From Asterias amurensis (Eukaryota; Echinodermata; Asteroidea; Forcipulatida; Asteriidae): a stretch of DNA of 64,000 nt. Made by a program: the position numbers and the translations under genes. This document shows, in pieces, positions 36,801 to 45,977 of this stretch; position 1 is the stretch's first letter, and each line of letters begins with the position of its first letter. Where the stretch lies: positions 9,615,761 through 9,679,760 of the forward strand of contig NC_092656.1 of the NCBI RefSeq assembly GCF_032118995.1. The letters run 5' to 3'. The notes beneath the pieces are model-generated. The model did not search any database, had not been told where the DNA came from, and saw nothing but the letters and a program-made list of their open reading frames with translations.

Positions 36801-39640
36801 TAATGGGGAGAGGTTGATAGTGTGAAACATTGTGAGAAACGGCTCCCTCTGAACTGACGTACTGTAGTTTTGATTTCGAGACCTCAAGTTTAGAATTTGA
36901 GGTCTCGAAATCAAGCATCTGAAAGCACACAACTTCGTGTGACAAGGGTGTTTTTTTCTTTCATATTTATCTCGCAACTCCTACGACCAATCCAGCTCAA
37001 ATTTTCACAGGTTTGTTATTTTATGACTATGTTGAGATACACCAGTGTCCATTGTCTTTAAAGGATTTGGGTACCTTTTCAAAATGTCCATAGATTTACA
37101 TTAAACTTACAGGGTTTGAAGATAGTGATAGTGGAAAGCTTCCCTTCAAATATTACTTACTGAGGTTTTGTAGTTTTATGAGTAAAACAATGTCATGAAA
37201 ATACGTTTGTAAATGATTCAAATAATTTTTGTCTCATGAGACAAAAATTATTTTCATTACATTATTTTAATCATTTCCCCAAAACTACAGCAGCACCTCA
37301 GCGTAATATTTTCAGGGAAGCTTTCTACTATCATTATCTTCAAACTGTGTAAGTTTAGAATCTGTGGACATTTTGTTTTTTTTCCCTACAAAAGTTACAT
37401 AGACCCTTTAAGTTAACGAAAGATAATTAATAATGACTTGACAAAAATATACATGTATGTATACAGGGAAATTGATCTGACACCCCCTCCACCTGAAGAA
37501 GTTTCAGCCTTGGCTACTTACCCTTGTAGAGCTTGTGACGGCAAACTGATGTGGCTTCTTTGGGTTAAAATCAATACTAGAAATTGCACCAAACTCTTTA
37601 ACTGTTACTGGAAACTGGAAGAACACAAAAAGAAACAAGTTACAATCAGGCTGAGTACAATAATTATGTATTTTTTATATGATGGAAAATAATTTAAGTA
37701 GGCCTACACTTTTTCTACCATTTATAACGACTATAGCAATGTTTCAGTATTCGTTGTGACTTTGCTGTAATGTAACGTACCCTACATGTAAGTACTAGAC
37801 CCAGTATCTGGGATGCTGTACTCCTTTTTTTCGAAATTTTAAAAACGAAATCTTAAAACGTAGCATGGCTTTAGCTGGGGTGGTAGTATGACCTTTTGAG
37901 AACAAAATTTATAGGAAAAAAAAGTGTTTTGTCATTCAAATGACATTCGTGCAGATTTAACCTCACTTAGTATAAATTAGAGTATGAAACATTTTGCAGT
38001 CCTACTAAAAGCCAACAAAAAGCCGACAACAAGTCCAGAGTGCCGAGTTTTAAGTACCTCAAAAATGGCAACTAAACCATAGATTTATCAGAACTATGTG
38101 TGCTTTGTAATAAAAACAAAAATTTAATGGAAAAACTTTTCGAAAAGTGTAAACTTTTAAACAGAATTCTTTTTTTTTACTTGCACGGAAAGCGGTCGGA
38201 CGCCATCTTTGCTTTTAGTAGGACCCACATTTTGACATTTTAACTAAACAATTAAAAAAAGGGAAGCTGGGCTCTAAGGGGGACAAACCCAAAGATGAGG
38301 GTGCATGGAGATTTATGTGAGGCGTCAGCTGACAATGAATGGATTAGGCCAGGCCATTCACACAATCTCTGACTCTGAGGACAGGTTTTCATACGCCAGC
38401 AATTTTTTAATTTGTTTGCAAAGTCAAAGATGGAAAGATGCGACTCATACTCATACTGTAAATGTACTAGACCTTTTTATTTAGTAACATTATTGTTATT
38501 ATTATTATTAATATAAAAGCATGTTTTGTGCGATTCAAATTGCCAATTGGTTATATTTTGAAGGTTATTTAATAATAATATTTATCCCTATATTTTTATA
38601 TTATTATATTTTTATTTACCATGGATTTTTCTTGTTGTGTATACAGTATAGTTGAAGTGTTGCGCCGAAAAAAAAAAACAAGGAAAAAGTGGTGCTGGTG
38701 GCGCCATAGTCCTAAAACTATTTAGGTTTCGTCCGCTATCGTCTCCCGGTAGCAGACGAAACCGAATTAGTTCTAGGAATAGTGGCGTCATAGGCCTACT
38801 GATTTTTGAAAGTTTTCTTTTAAAAAAAGCTAAATAGGCCTATTTAATAATAATACAAATATAAATAAATAAGGCAAGATGAAGAAATCAATTACACTAC
38901 AGTCAGTAAGCTGATCAATGAGTGATATGAGTGACGATGGATGGAATGGAGATCACTGAACTGATCACTCAGATTCTGAACCTGATCAGCCGCTCATTCA
39001 CCCATCGATGACCGACTTGTCTTGTGTGTTGTTGTTGCTGCAGTTGCACCCAGTCGAGTTGTCTCACTTCACTAACACTGCTGGACTGGCGACATGTCAA
39101 TATTTTTCAGAACCACCCCAACTCATTTAGAGATTGTTATTACATGGTGTTACCGCAAACTCTTCTATATCTTATCTCCACCATGCAAAGTTTCAAATCC
39201 TACTAATATTCAAAATGTTGATTTGTCTGACCATGGATGACCATGGATGGAAGGAACCCATGGTCTGACTGTCTTTCGAGTTGTCTGATCCGTCGGATGA
39301 GTTGTCCAAACTCCATCCGCCACTCCAGCAGTCCATTTCATGGATGCAGTGCGGATTCCAGTGCGGTGCCACGGCACTGCCATGACTGCCACTGCACTGC
39401 CAGCATGGCCAGTGCAGTGGACGTGGTGCACACTCTCGCCGACGCAGAACGCACGTTCGTAGACACACAATGTCTTGGGTAATGAGAACCCTACAGTATC
39501 AAAGTAAACCGTACTAATATTATTATATTATTCGCATTTATACCAACCTCAAAATTCTTCCAGTACTGTGTTTCTTTGGTAACCTCAGCGTCTCCACGTG
39601 GGAAAGTTTTGATCACTGTTTTCTTGTAATCGGAAGCCAT
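27898..39640 (-). CDS. UTP15: UTP15, U3 snoRNP / SSU-processome WD40 protein (eleven exons)
   Basis: UTP15 belongs to the t-UTP/UtpA complex, which acts in the nucleolus in early pre-18S rRNA processing. Exons in transcript order: 39640-39548, 37614-37522, 36534-36350, 35229-35051, 34158-34033, 33452-33317, 32072-31988, 31274-31113, 30265-30164, 29245-29053, 28142-27898. All splice sites are GT-AG and phases join, giving 1599 nt and 532 aa (human 518). WD40 blades span about residues 35-315. Clear repeats include GKLMVAGGEERYIRLFDL, HIMSCSDDKSVRCWDIP, GSYDHKVKLFDLR and NRLLTGSIDRHVKVYDV. The UTP15 C-terminal domain follows (about 355-485), with VRIKTPEVTVSVLQEL and SALAGRDEKWLRNMIAFL. The last 40 residues are acidic and Ser/Thr-rich. 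Exon 8 uses the acceptor at TTTTTTAG just before 31274; the CCCACAG 7 nt later would break the conserved frame. Confidence 0.95.
28790..28990 (-). repeat. SINE-like remnant in UTP15 intron 10
   Basis: ACAAGGCGCACTATGCAGCC, GGCACTGGGTTATTTTTGTT and GATCATGACCGCAGATT resemble the middle part of the tRNA-derived repeats. Both head and tail are missing. The rest of the intron to 28143 is AT-rich with nothing recognisable. Confidence 0.35.
30312..30500. mobile_element. AGGGTTTGGGTACC family fragment in UTP15 intron 8
   Basis: AAGGGTTTGGGTACTAATTG, TGTCCACAGATTTATATTAA, AATTTGAAGATAATGATG, GTAGTTTTCAAG and GTAAAACGATGTCAC align with the left half of the palindromic element at 37058-37411. Confidence 0.55.
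30658..31036 (+). mobile_element. AGGCAGTGGACAC family MITE in UTP15 intron 8
   Basis: Flanking TTAA at both ends and intact TIRs. The central hairpin (about 30810-30856) is weakened by several changes. It ends 76 bp from UTP15 exon 8. Confidence 0.85.
31322..31690 (-). mobile_element. tRNA-derived SINE with (ATT)n tail in UTP15 intron 7
   Basis: The minus-strand head has box A TGGCCGAGAGG (about 31673-31683) and box B GATTCGAATCC (about 31606-31616). The body runs through CAAGATGATTTTCTGTAATT and GGGGTATAAAAGGGTACC, and ends in ATGCGCATTGAGACG and an ATT tail at 31322-31335. It is about 370 bp. Confidence 0.65.
31797..31985 (-). repeat. Third copy of the CAGAGAATTCTGTCC repeat, in UTP15 intron 7
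   Basis: On the minus strand it reads CCCAGGAGATTCTGTCC, then GGATTCAAAAGAGGGC, AGAAGAAGTTTGTGTAGAG and a G-run (C-run at about 31816-31842 on plus). The same order is found at 62525-62675 and 62930-63065. Confidence 0.55.
32580..32775. mobile_element. CAATTTCATAGAGC-type MITE in UTP15 intron 6
   Basis: Inner order GCTTTGTAAAGCGCAAAAAG, GGTTACCAGTC, GTCACATGTAC, GACTGGTACACTG, CTGCTAAGCAGAC and TTAGCAGCTCTATGGAATTG, with inverted-repeat ends. The spacer from 32776 to exon 6 (33317) holds imperfect 30-bp repeats (33156-33260, TTCTGAGACGTTG... type). Confidence 0.55.
33155..33262. repeat. Short tandem repeat, about 36-bp unit, three copies
   Basis: Three units of the form GGTTCTGAGACGTTG(C/T)(G/A)TGAACTTCT followed by (A/C)TTTAA. 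The sequence CGCACACGCCAACCATG(C/T)CACCC occurs both before (33127-33150) and after (33273-33296) the array, so the array is bracketed by a direct repeat. Confidence 0.6.
33596..33989 (+). mobile_element. AGGCAGTGGACAC family MITE in UTP15 intron 5
   Basis: TTAA at both ends with intact TIRs. The hairpin region (about 33758-33800) is rearranged and a short GTGTGACCATGGTGCGACAA duplication follows it. It ends 44 bp before exon 5. Confidence 0.85.
34375..34770 (+). mobile_element. tRNA-derived SINE, near full length, in UTP15 intron 4
   Basis: The head is degraded at box A (TGGCAAGGCAG, about 34380-34390) but keeps box B GGGTTCGAATCCCC (about 34439-34452). The body has CGTCCTTCGGATGGCACG and GGGGTTCGCCCCGGTG. 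The tail reads CTCAGCGCCTTGAGTACCTT, ATACGTGCACTATATAAG and an ATT-rich end. Confidence 0.75.
34774..35000 (+). mobile_element. Second SINE copy in tandem, lacking the head
   Basis: It begins in the tRNA-like arm (CTGATCAGAAGAGTGTGGGT), keeps box B, and runs to GGGGTTCGCCGCAGTGTG before it degrades. It abuts the previous SINE and is truncated at both ends. Confidence 0.65.
36006..36233 (+). mobile_element. AGGCAGTGGACAC family, internally deleted copy in UTP15 intron 3
   Basis: TTAA at both ends. After AGGTAGTGGACG it jumps straight to the central hairpin (ACCTCAAGTTTCGAATTTGA), so about 150 bp of the left interior is missing. The right half is normal. Confidence 0.75.
36730..37061 (+). mobile_element. 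AGGCAGTGGACAC family MITE, shares a TTAA with its neighbour
   Basis: Left TTAA 36730-36733 and right TTAA 37058-37061. The central hairpin at about 36872-36913 is perfect (GATTTCGAGACCTCAAG and complement). It lacks the CTTTGACAATTACC stretch near the right end. The right TTAA is also the left TTAA of the next element. Confidence 0.82.
37058..37411. mobile_element. AGGATTTGGGTACC palindromic MITE, TTAA-flanked
   Basis: About 350 bp, with the two halves inversely related around GTCTCATGAGAC near 37232-37243. Paired blocks: TGTCCATAGATTTACATTAA with TTTAGAATCTGTGGACA, and GAAGATAGTGATAGTGGAAA with its complement. It ends CATAGACCCT then TTAA. It lies in UTP15 intron 2. Confidence 0.75.
38710..38778. 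mobile_element. Small hairpin element, second copy of the CGGTTTCGTCCGG family
   Basis: TCCTAAAACTATTTAGGTTT and GAAACCGAATTAGTTCTAGG form the arms, with GTCCGCTATCGTCTCCCGGT between. It is more degraded than the copy at 20753-20830. It lies in UTP15 intron 1. Confidence 0.7.
39108..39192 (-). repeat. Fragment of the TGGTGTTACCGCAAAC dispersed repeat
   Basis: CAGAACCACCCCAACTCATT, TAGAGATTG and TACATGGTGTTACCGCAAAC are the reverse complement of the start of the copy at 56915-57020. It lies in UTP15 intron 1. The adjacent 39230-39470 stretch is CAT/TGG-rich with no recognisable coding content. Confidence 0.5.
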
Positions 39641-40635
39641 TTTAGCAATACAAGATCATACCCAGGGCAATTGCTTGTGCAGTGGGCTGTATGCGGCGAA
39701 CGGGTTTTTCGTGCAATCAAGCGCTTAGACTATTGCGGGTACGATCGAAAAGCAATGGGTGAGATGTTATGTCAAACGAGGTTGGAGAGTTATGGATTGC
39801 GTGCGCCCTCATCGGCAGGGGACAGGACTCATGGGCGTGTTGGGGCCATTCAACTGCACTTACCACAGGGCGCAATTTCATAGCTCTGCTAAGCACGAAA
39901 GTTTACTAAGCATGAAATTTCTTCCTTGAAAAAAAAAAAAAAAAAACAGGATTACCAACAAAATTTCCATTTCTTGCATATCACTTATTTGTGTTCAGCT
40001 ATTGTTTGCTTATCCTGAAAATCCTGTGGAAATTTGTTTGGTAAAGTGACTTCAAGACAACAATTTCATATTAAGCAATTTTTTTGTGCTTACTAAAATT
40101 GGGCCCAGCTAGTCCCAGTCAGACTCAAGCTAAACAACTTAGTTCATTACTGTGTCACTAGTTCATCCTCTAGCTAGTTTCAGAGCCGTGATCAACAGCA
40201 CTCACGACATTGCTCTTTATTATTCCTCCAATATTTTGAGTAAGGAACCTGCATTCAATCAGAACGTTAAATAATTTTAATACCAATTCATAAATCTCTC
40301 AAAGAGTTCCACCCCTGGAGAATTTATCACTTCCGAGCTCAAGTGAAAATAATTCATCTGCAACATTTTTACTGAACATGGGCTGATGGGAATATCTGTT
40401 GAATGACGTGGTGGAATATTTATAGACAATCAGGCCTTTGCGATGGTCCAGTTTGCGGTTGGATTTTTCAGTTTCAGATGGGGGTTGTGTTTCTATGGTT
40501 TCCGGTACTAAAACCACTAAGTTTCAATGGTCAGTCTCCGTCCGCACCTCGTGGTTTTAAAGTTATGTGGATTGGCTTAAGTTGAGGGTGTGTTGTCAAA
40601 ATTAGATGGCGCGTTAATCCATGAAAATGGTATTA
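39641..40635. other. UTP15 upstream region
   Basis: The first 240 bp should contain the UTP15 promoter and 5' UTR, but no TATA or other clear box is visible. Further out is a CAATTTCATAG-type element (39871-40107). No gene is supported. Confidence 0.4.
39871..40107. mobile_element. CAATTTCATAGAGC-type MITE
   Basis: Left GCAATTTCATAGCTCTGCTA and right CTTACTAAAATTGGGCCC are imperfect inverted repeats. An A-run of about 18 (39930-39948) interrupts the left part. Confidence 0.6.
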
Positions 40636-41233
40636 ATTGCCCACACAATATTGGCTCATCCAGTATTTTGTGAGGGTTAAAACAACTTATGCATCAATTA
40701 ATAGTCTCCTCGCCCCACCCCCCCCCTGTTCCGTCTTCGCCGTCAGGAAATTATTTCAAACCGGATATTATGTAAATGAAACAAAAATGATTAGGCCTAC
40801 TAATTATAATGCCAGCCCCCCCCCCCCCTACAAATTCCAGAAATCATAGCTGTGTGTTTATGTGTTGGACGATTATTAAATAAACCTGACTGAATCATGG
40901 AGCAACAAACTATATAGTTTATTGCTCCCATTATTGAATTAACTGCGCTCTTCTAATAATATTGTTATATTATTTGTATTCGTTTATCTGATTTTTTTTT
41001 TCATAACATCACTGGTCAATTAATATATATAATGCCTAGCACATTAGTAAACTGAGCTCGAATCGATTAAAAAGGCTTTGCATTGTTTTTGCTTGCGGTT
41101 TTTCCCGCAGAACTTTGACAGCTGCCCTGACCATGGGTCCACTCGTTGGGCTGGACATGTGTAGTCCGCGTCTGTGCGGCGGCGGTGATTCACGGTAAAA
41201 ACATCCCGATCTAGGACCCAAACAAACCCAGTC

Positions 41234-41308
41234 AACATCTGCCCGGCCGCGCATTATTTCTTTTACACCGCAGCAAAGGGGTCTTGTAACGTAAACTGCC
41301 AATTCCTG
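41234..41308. repeat. Source half of a 75-bp inverted duplication
   Basis: This segment (AACATCTGCCCGGCCGCGCA...) recurs in reverse complement at 41403-41477 with one visible mismatch. The partner lies inside a foldback transposon 94 bp away. Confidence 0.85.
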
Positions 41309-41367
41309 TCTTGAGTAGAAGACTACGTTGCAATGCTTTATACTATCATCCAATGGGGATGTGTGCA

Positions 41368-41816
41368 TTAAAGGAACACGTTGCCTTGGATCGGTCGAGA
41401 TCCAGGAATTGGCAGTTTACGTTACAAGACCCCTTTGCTGCGGTGTAAAAGAAATACTGCGCGGCCGGGCAGATGTTTGAACCCGTTTGTTATGAAATGC
41501 AGATGGTTAGAAAGACGTTTTAAAAGTAGAATATAATGATCCACACAAGTATCACTCAAAAATGCACGGTTTCCCTTTTACCTTGGCGACTAACACGGTC
41601 GGCCATTTATGGGAGTCAAATTTTTGACTCCCATAAATGGCCGACCGTGTTAGTTCGTGACGTAAAAGGAAAACCGTGCAATTTTGAGTGATACTTGTGT
41701 GGATCATTATATTTTACTTTTAAAACATCTTTCTAACCGTATGCATTTCATAACAAACGGTTTCAAACACTTTTTATAGACCAACTCGTCCGATCCAAGG
41801 CAACGTGTTCCTTTAA
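41368..41816. mobile_element. AGGAACACGTTGCC foldback MITE with captured flanking DNA
   Basis: TTAA at both ends. TIRs AGGAACACGTTGCCTTGGAT and complement. The arms are long and converge on a centre near 41624 (GGGAGTCAAATTTTTGACTC). In the left arm, the block expected after TCGG TCGAG is replaced by 41403-41477, an inverted copy of DNA just outside the element. Otherwise it matches the copies at 50572-50959 and 60348-60729. Confidence 0.85.
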
Positions 41817-42139
41817 TACAGAATTCGGGCTTTCTTTCGCTTTTTGAAATAATCTTCCATGTGCATCATAACGGCGGTTTTAATAACTTAGACTCATCTC
41901 AAGCCCTCGCTGCGGTGTACAAAAACAAGTAGCCGCTGCCCGGCCAGGGGCCAAGTATGAGAGTATATGAGTCAATCCAAGAGGGCTGCACCAAGGTTGA
42001 GAAAAGAAAACACACCCCGGCAAAGTGGTTACACAACAATCCGTGGGTTTGCGCTTCCTAAAAATAAACACTTAGTTTCAATTACACCCCCAAAATAACC
42101 ACTACGACCACTGCTATTGTACTCAACTGTTGTCGGAAA

Positions 42140-42178
42140 CAACCAACCAACCAAACAAACAAACAAACAAACAAACAA

Positions 42179-42233
<55 letters not shown>

Positions 42234-42264
42234 AACAAACAAACAAACAAACAAACAAACAAAC
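42140..42264. repeat. Compound tetranucleotide microsatellite
   Basis: (AACC)n, then (AAAC)n, then about 11-12 units of (AGAC), then (AAAC)n again. The Asn/Lys/Gln or Cys/Leu/Val strings in the overlapping frames come only from the repeat. Confidence 0.97.
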
Positions 42265-42501
42265 GAAAATACAACAAATTGACTTGTCATAGTTCTAATC
42301 AGAAGGAAAGGGTTTTGCTCAATAAAGAGAACGGGAACCTGCATTGCAAGTTTGCAAAAGAGCCACAGACCCCGGATTTCCTGCATGCGCAAGTTTTATG
42401 ATGGAGGAAAACGTACAGGGAGATTCCATTGCCATAAACTGTTGATAAGAAGGAATAAAAAAATAAAAAATCAGCCGTTGCAAACAAAGGTTGCTCGTGC
42501 C

Positions 42502-43035
42502 CAGTTTCATAGAGCTGCTTTAAGGCAGTGGACACTATTGGTAACTACTCAAAATAATTATTGGCATAAAACCTTACTTGGTAAAGAGTAATGGGGAGAG
42601 GTTGATGGTATGAAACATTGTGAGAAACGGCTCCCTCTGAAGTGCCATAGTTTTAGAGAAAGAAGTAATTTTCCACAAATTTGATTTCGAGACCTCAGAT
42701 TTAGAACTTGAGGTCTCGAAATCAACCATGTAAACGCACACAACTTCGTGTGGCAAAGGTGTTTTTTCTTTCATTATTATCTCGCAACTTCAATGACCGA
42801 TTGAGCTCAAATTTTCACAGGTTTGTTATTTTATGCATAATATGTGGAGATACACCAACTGTGAAGGCTAGTTTTTGACAATTGCCAATAGTGTCCACTG
42901 CCTTCAAGCAGAAAATCTGCTTTATAGCAGAGAAGTGCAGGATACCAGTCACAATAACTTGGCTGGTAACCTTATACTTGTAAGCATAATGTTGTGTTTA
43001 AGCTGCTTTTTGTGCTCAAGCAGCTCTACGGCATT
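42502..43035. mobile_element. CAATTTCATAGAGC-type MITE split by a younger insertion
   Basis: The left piece CCAGTTTCATAGAGCTGCTT (42501-42520) and right piece (42908-43035: CTTTATAGCAG, GATACCAGTC, GCTGGTAACC, GTTTAAGCTGCTTTTTGTGC, AAGCAGCTCTACGGCATTGG) join when the TTAA element between them is removed. This is a clear nested insertion. Confidence 0.7.
42520..42907 (+). mobile_element. AGGCAGTGGACAC family MITE, nested
   Basis: TTAA at 42520-42523 and a mutated TTCAA at about 42903-42907. Near-perfect TIRs and a central hairpin (about 42683-42724). It is inserted in the CAATTTCATAGAGC element and is therefore younger than it. Confidence 0.88.
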
Positions 43036-44695
43036 GGGAACGTAACCATGTTCAGCATTGACTGCTGTGCATCTAATTTTCTAGGTTCGACGCTAACAAA
43101 AACTGTGGGGAAAATCCGACAAAGGTCTGTGTCCTTGGCAATTTCCTATTTCTGTGTCTGTGATTATGTTGTTCTGGTTTCTTTTTCAAATTTCCGATAT
43201 CGGTTACCGGACAGGAGACAGAAAACACATACACATTCAGTTGTGTTTCTCTATCTCGATTAAAAAACATGCATTTTACAAGTCTTGAACCAGCAGTGAA
43301 GTCTGTAAACCAATGACTATACCACCAACTCCTGATGAAAGGTCAAATGATTCGGTTATGAGAAAATTAAAATTAAAGCTCGGAGCTTCTTATAACAATG
43401 AAAGCTTCTTATAACAATGAAAGATGTATAGGCCATAATATTCCTTAAAATATTCTGAATCCACATTCTCTTAATTTTGAAGGGGAATAATGCACATTTC
43501 CTTCAATTCCCCCCCCCCCTCCTCAGGTAGAGCTTTACCCCCTTTATTTACCCATTATTTGTTGTCTCTTTATATAAAGACACTATCCACACACTGGAGA
43601 TCTTTGGCCGGGAGGGAGTGAGTAAGAGGGGGGGGGGGGGCATATTTTATCATTCGGGCTTTTTTACATTGTAATACGAACGAATTGACATTTCCTTGAG
43701 TCAAATCAAATGGTATCGTCTTGGGTGCATGGAGGAGCGAGCCTGGATGACGATTATAAGATGTAAGGGAAGACGCTGATATGAATGACTCATTGATTAA
43801 GATGTACATCATCATCATTGAATAAACCAATGCAGAATGATGAGTCAATTATGATCTCATTTAGCATCAGCTGTCATGTATCGACTGGGGGAGCATTCCC
43901 CGAAGGACGATGCTACTATGTAGCCAACCCGTCCCGATCTACTCATAGGGAAGATAATCATGCCTATTCAAAATAGTGCATTGCATCACTTTGTAACTTT
44001 CAAAGCTGTTCCAATGGTCAATCCTCCCCAGCCATGTAGTAGGCTCCTGCTGTACTTTGAATTCCCTTTCCACCATCTTTAAATTTTCAATTTTGAAAGG
44101 AATGTGAACACAAAAAATAATGCATACTCTCTTTAATGTTACATCACACCCTTTAATAATTGGGGGGGGGGGGGGGTGATCATAAGACTGCGTTCATATG
44201 TGAAGTTCGTGTTCTAACTAAAAATCAAGTATTTATAGACTATTTTGTACCATACTGGTACTGCCCTTTTCGTTGACTGTGATGACCCGGGTCAATTTAA
44301 CACCCGGGAAAACTGTAGACTACTCAGTTATTCTGAGATTAATATCACCATCTTTGGTCATCAAACTGAGGTAATGTCATTGAAGTTGACGCACCCCCTG
44401 CCGCTTTCATTCGTCCCCTGAAATTTGTTTCAAACATCATACCAGTTGTAACATGGTTGTACGTTGTCAATGTCGATTATGCATTGCACAACAGTGATGC
44501 AGCAGTGACTGCATCTCCAATTGATTCTATATTGTTCTCTTTTATATTCCCCCAGTAACTTTGGCGCCTCTCCATCTGCTGGTTTGATCAGCCACCACAC
44601 ATTACTGTATACATACGGTAGCCATGTTTCAAATACTTAAAAATAGCCGAAAGGGAATTATTGTGGTGTTGCTGATAAATACGGTATATTTTTGT
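43036..44695. other. Intergenic stretch without recognised genes
   Basis: Contains C- and G-runs at about 43509-43517, 43629-43641 and 44162-44176. The open frames are short and lack domains. Nothing else stands out. Confidence 0.5.
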
Positions 44696-45034
44696 AAATG
44701 CACTGGAAACCTTTGTTCGTTGTCCAAGACCAGTATTCTTGCGTATCCCAACATAATGCATACCAAATCAAATCTGTGAAAAAATTTACTCAATTGATCA
44801 TCGAAGTTGCAAAAGAAAAAAACATCGTAAACAAATTGTGTGCTTCCAGATGCCTAAAAGGGGCTTCAGAAGTTTAGCCCTGAGGTTTTAATTTGGAGTG
44901 AGAAATTACCTCGTTCTCAAAAACTACAAAGTCATTTCTCGCAATGTTTTATACTATCAACAGCTCCCCATTCCTCTACCAAGACTAGTTTTTTTTATGG
45001 TAACAATGAGTAGTTACCAATAGTGTCCAGTTTT
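44696..45034 (-). mobile_element. AGGCACTAGACACC subfamily MITE, diverged
   Basis: Follows the subfamily order: GCACTGGAAACCTTTG, CCAAGACCAGTATTCTTG, CAATTGATCATCGAAGTTGC, GTGTGCTTCCAGATGCC, ATTACCTCGTTCTC, AGTTACCAATAGTGTCCAG. The terminal TTAA sites are eroded. Confidence 0.65.
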
Positions 45035-45155
45035 GAACAAAGCAGAACTCACCAAAACATTTTTATGAGTTGTGAAACATGCCTGGCTCTGTGTGAGAAA
45101 TCCACTTTGGTGCATTCACTTCAAATTTTGGATTTTATTGACTTTCTTTCTCACA

Positions 45156-45308
45156 ATAGACCTTATCGCAAATACCAATGCGCAAGCGCAGACTGTTGAA
45201 TGAGGTGCATTGTGGGATATATATGAATCAAATTTGTAATCAGCTAGACCACAATGCACCTAATTCCAAGCTTTACGCGCGCGCCCCAGTATTTGCGAAA
45301 AGGTCTAT
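45156..45308. mobile_element. ATAGACCTTATCGCAAATAC foldback MITE
   Basis: The ends ATAGACCTTATCGCAAATAC (45156-45175) and GTATTTGCGAAAAGGTCTAT (45289-45308) pair with one mismatch. The inner AGGTGCATTGTGG and CCACAATGCACCT also pair. It is 153 bp without coding content. Confidence 0.8.
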
Positions 45309-45591
45309 GGTACTTTTAATCAGTGTCGTCATCAAAACAATGATGTATTGTATCGTCTACTGTTATGACTATTGAACATGAACCTGTATTGTTTACACAT
45401 GTTGTATTTTTTTCACTGATAAGTGCTGATTGTTCACTCTGTAAACATTTCTGAGAACAAAAGGACAAGGAATTCATAATAAAACTAGTCAGTAAAAAGG
45501 CCAATGAAGTAATTAATATTGTTAATTGTTTTTATCCCTGCCAGGTGGCGTCAATGACTATAAAGGCACAACGCACATCGGGCAGGCTAGT

Positions 45592-45977
45592 TTAAAGGGA
45601 GTGGACACTATTGGTAATTTCTCAAAATAATTATTAGCATAAGACCTTACTTGGTGACGAGTAATGGAGAGGGGTTGATGGTGTAAAACATTGTGAGAAA
45701 CGGCTCCCTCTGAAGTGCCACAGTTTTCGAGAAAGAAGTAGTTTTCCACGAATTTGATTTCGAGACCTCAGATTTAGAACTTGAGGTCTCGAAATCAACC
45801 ATCTAAAAGCACACAACTTCGTGTGACAGTGGTGTTTTTTCTTTCATTATTATCTCGCAACTTCGATGACCGATTGAGCTGATATTTTCACAGGTTTGTT
45901 ATTTTATGCATATGTTGAGATACACCAAGTGAGAAGACTGGTCTTTGAAAACTACCAATAGTGTCTTGTGTCTTTAA
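45592..45977 (+). mobile_element. AGGGAGTGGACAC copy of the TTAA MITE family
   Basis: TTAA at both ends and a central hairpin at about 45756-45797. One base differs in the left TIR (AGGGAG for AGGCAG), and the right TIR is altered to GTGTCTTGTGTCT. Confidence 0.85.

Noticed and set aside
39193..39482. Cys/Trp/His-rich frames in UTP15 intron 1
   Set aside because: Frames on both strands come from CCATGG/CACTGC-rich simple sequence; no conserved domain or splice support.
42029..42401. Cys/Leu/Val- or Asn/Lys/Gln-rich frames on both strands
   Set aside because: Pure products of the compound CAAA/CAGA microsatellite.
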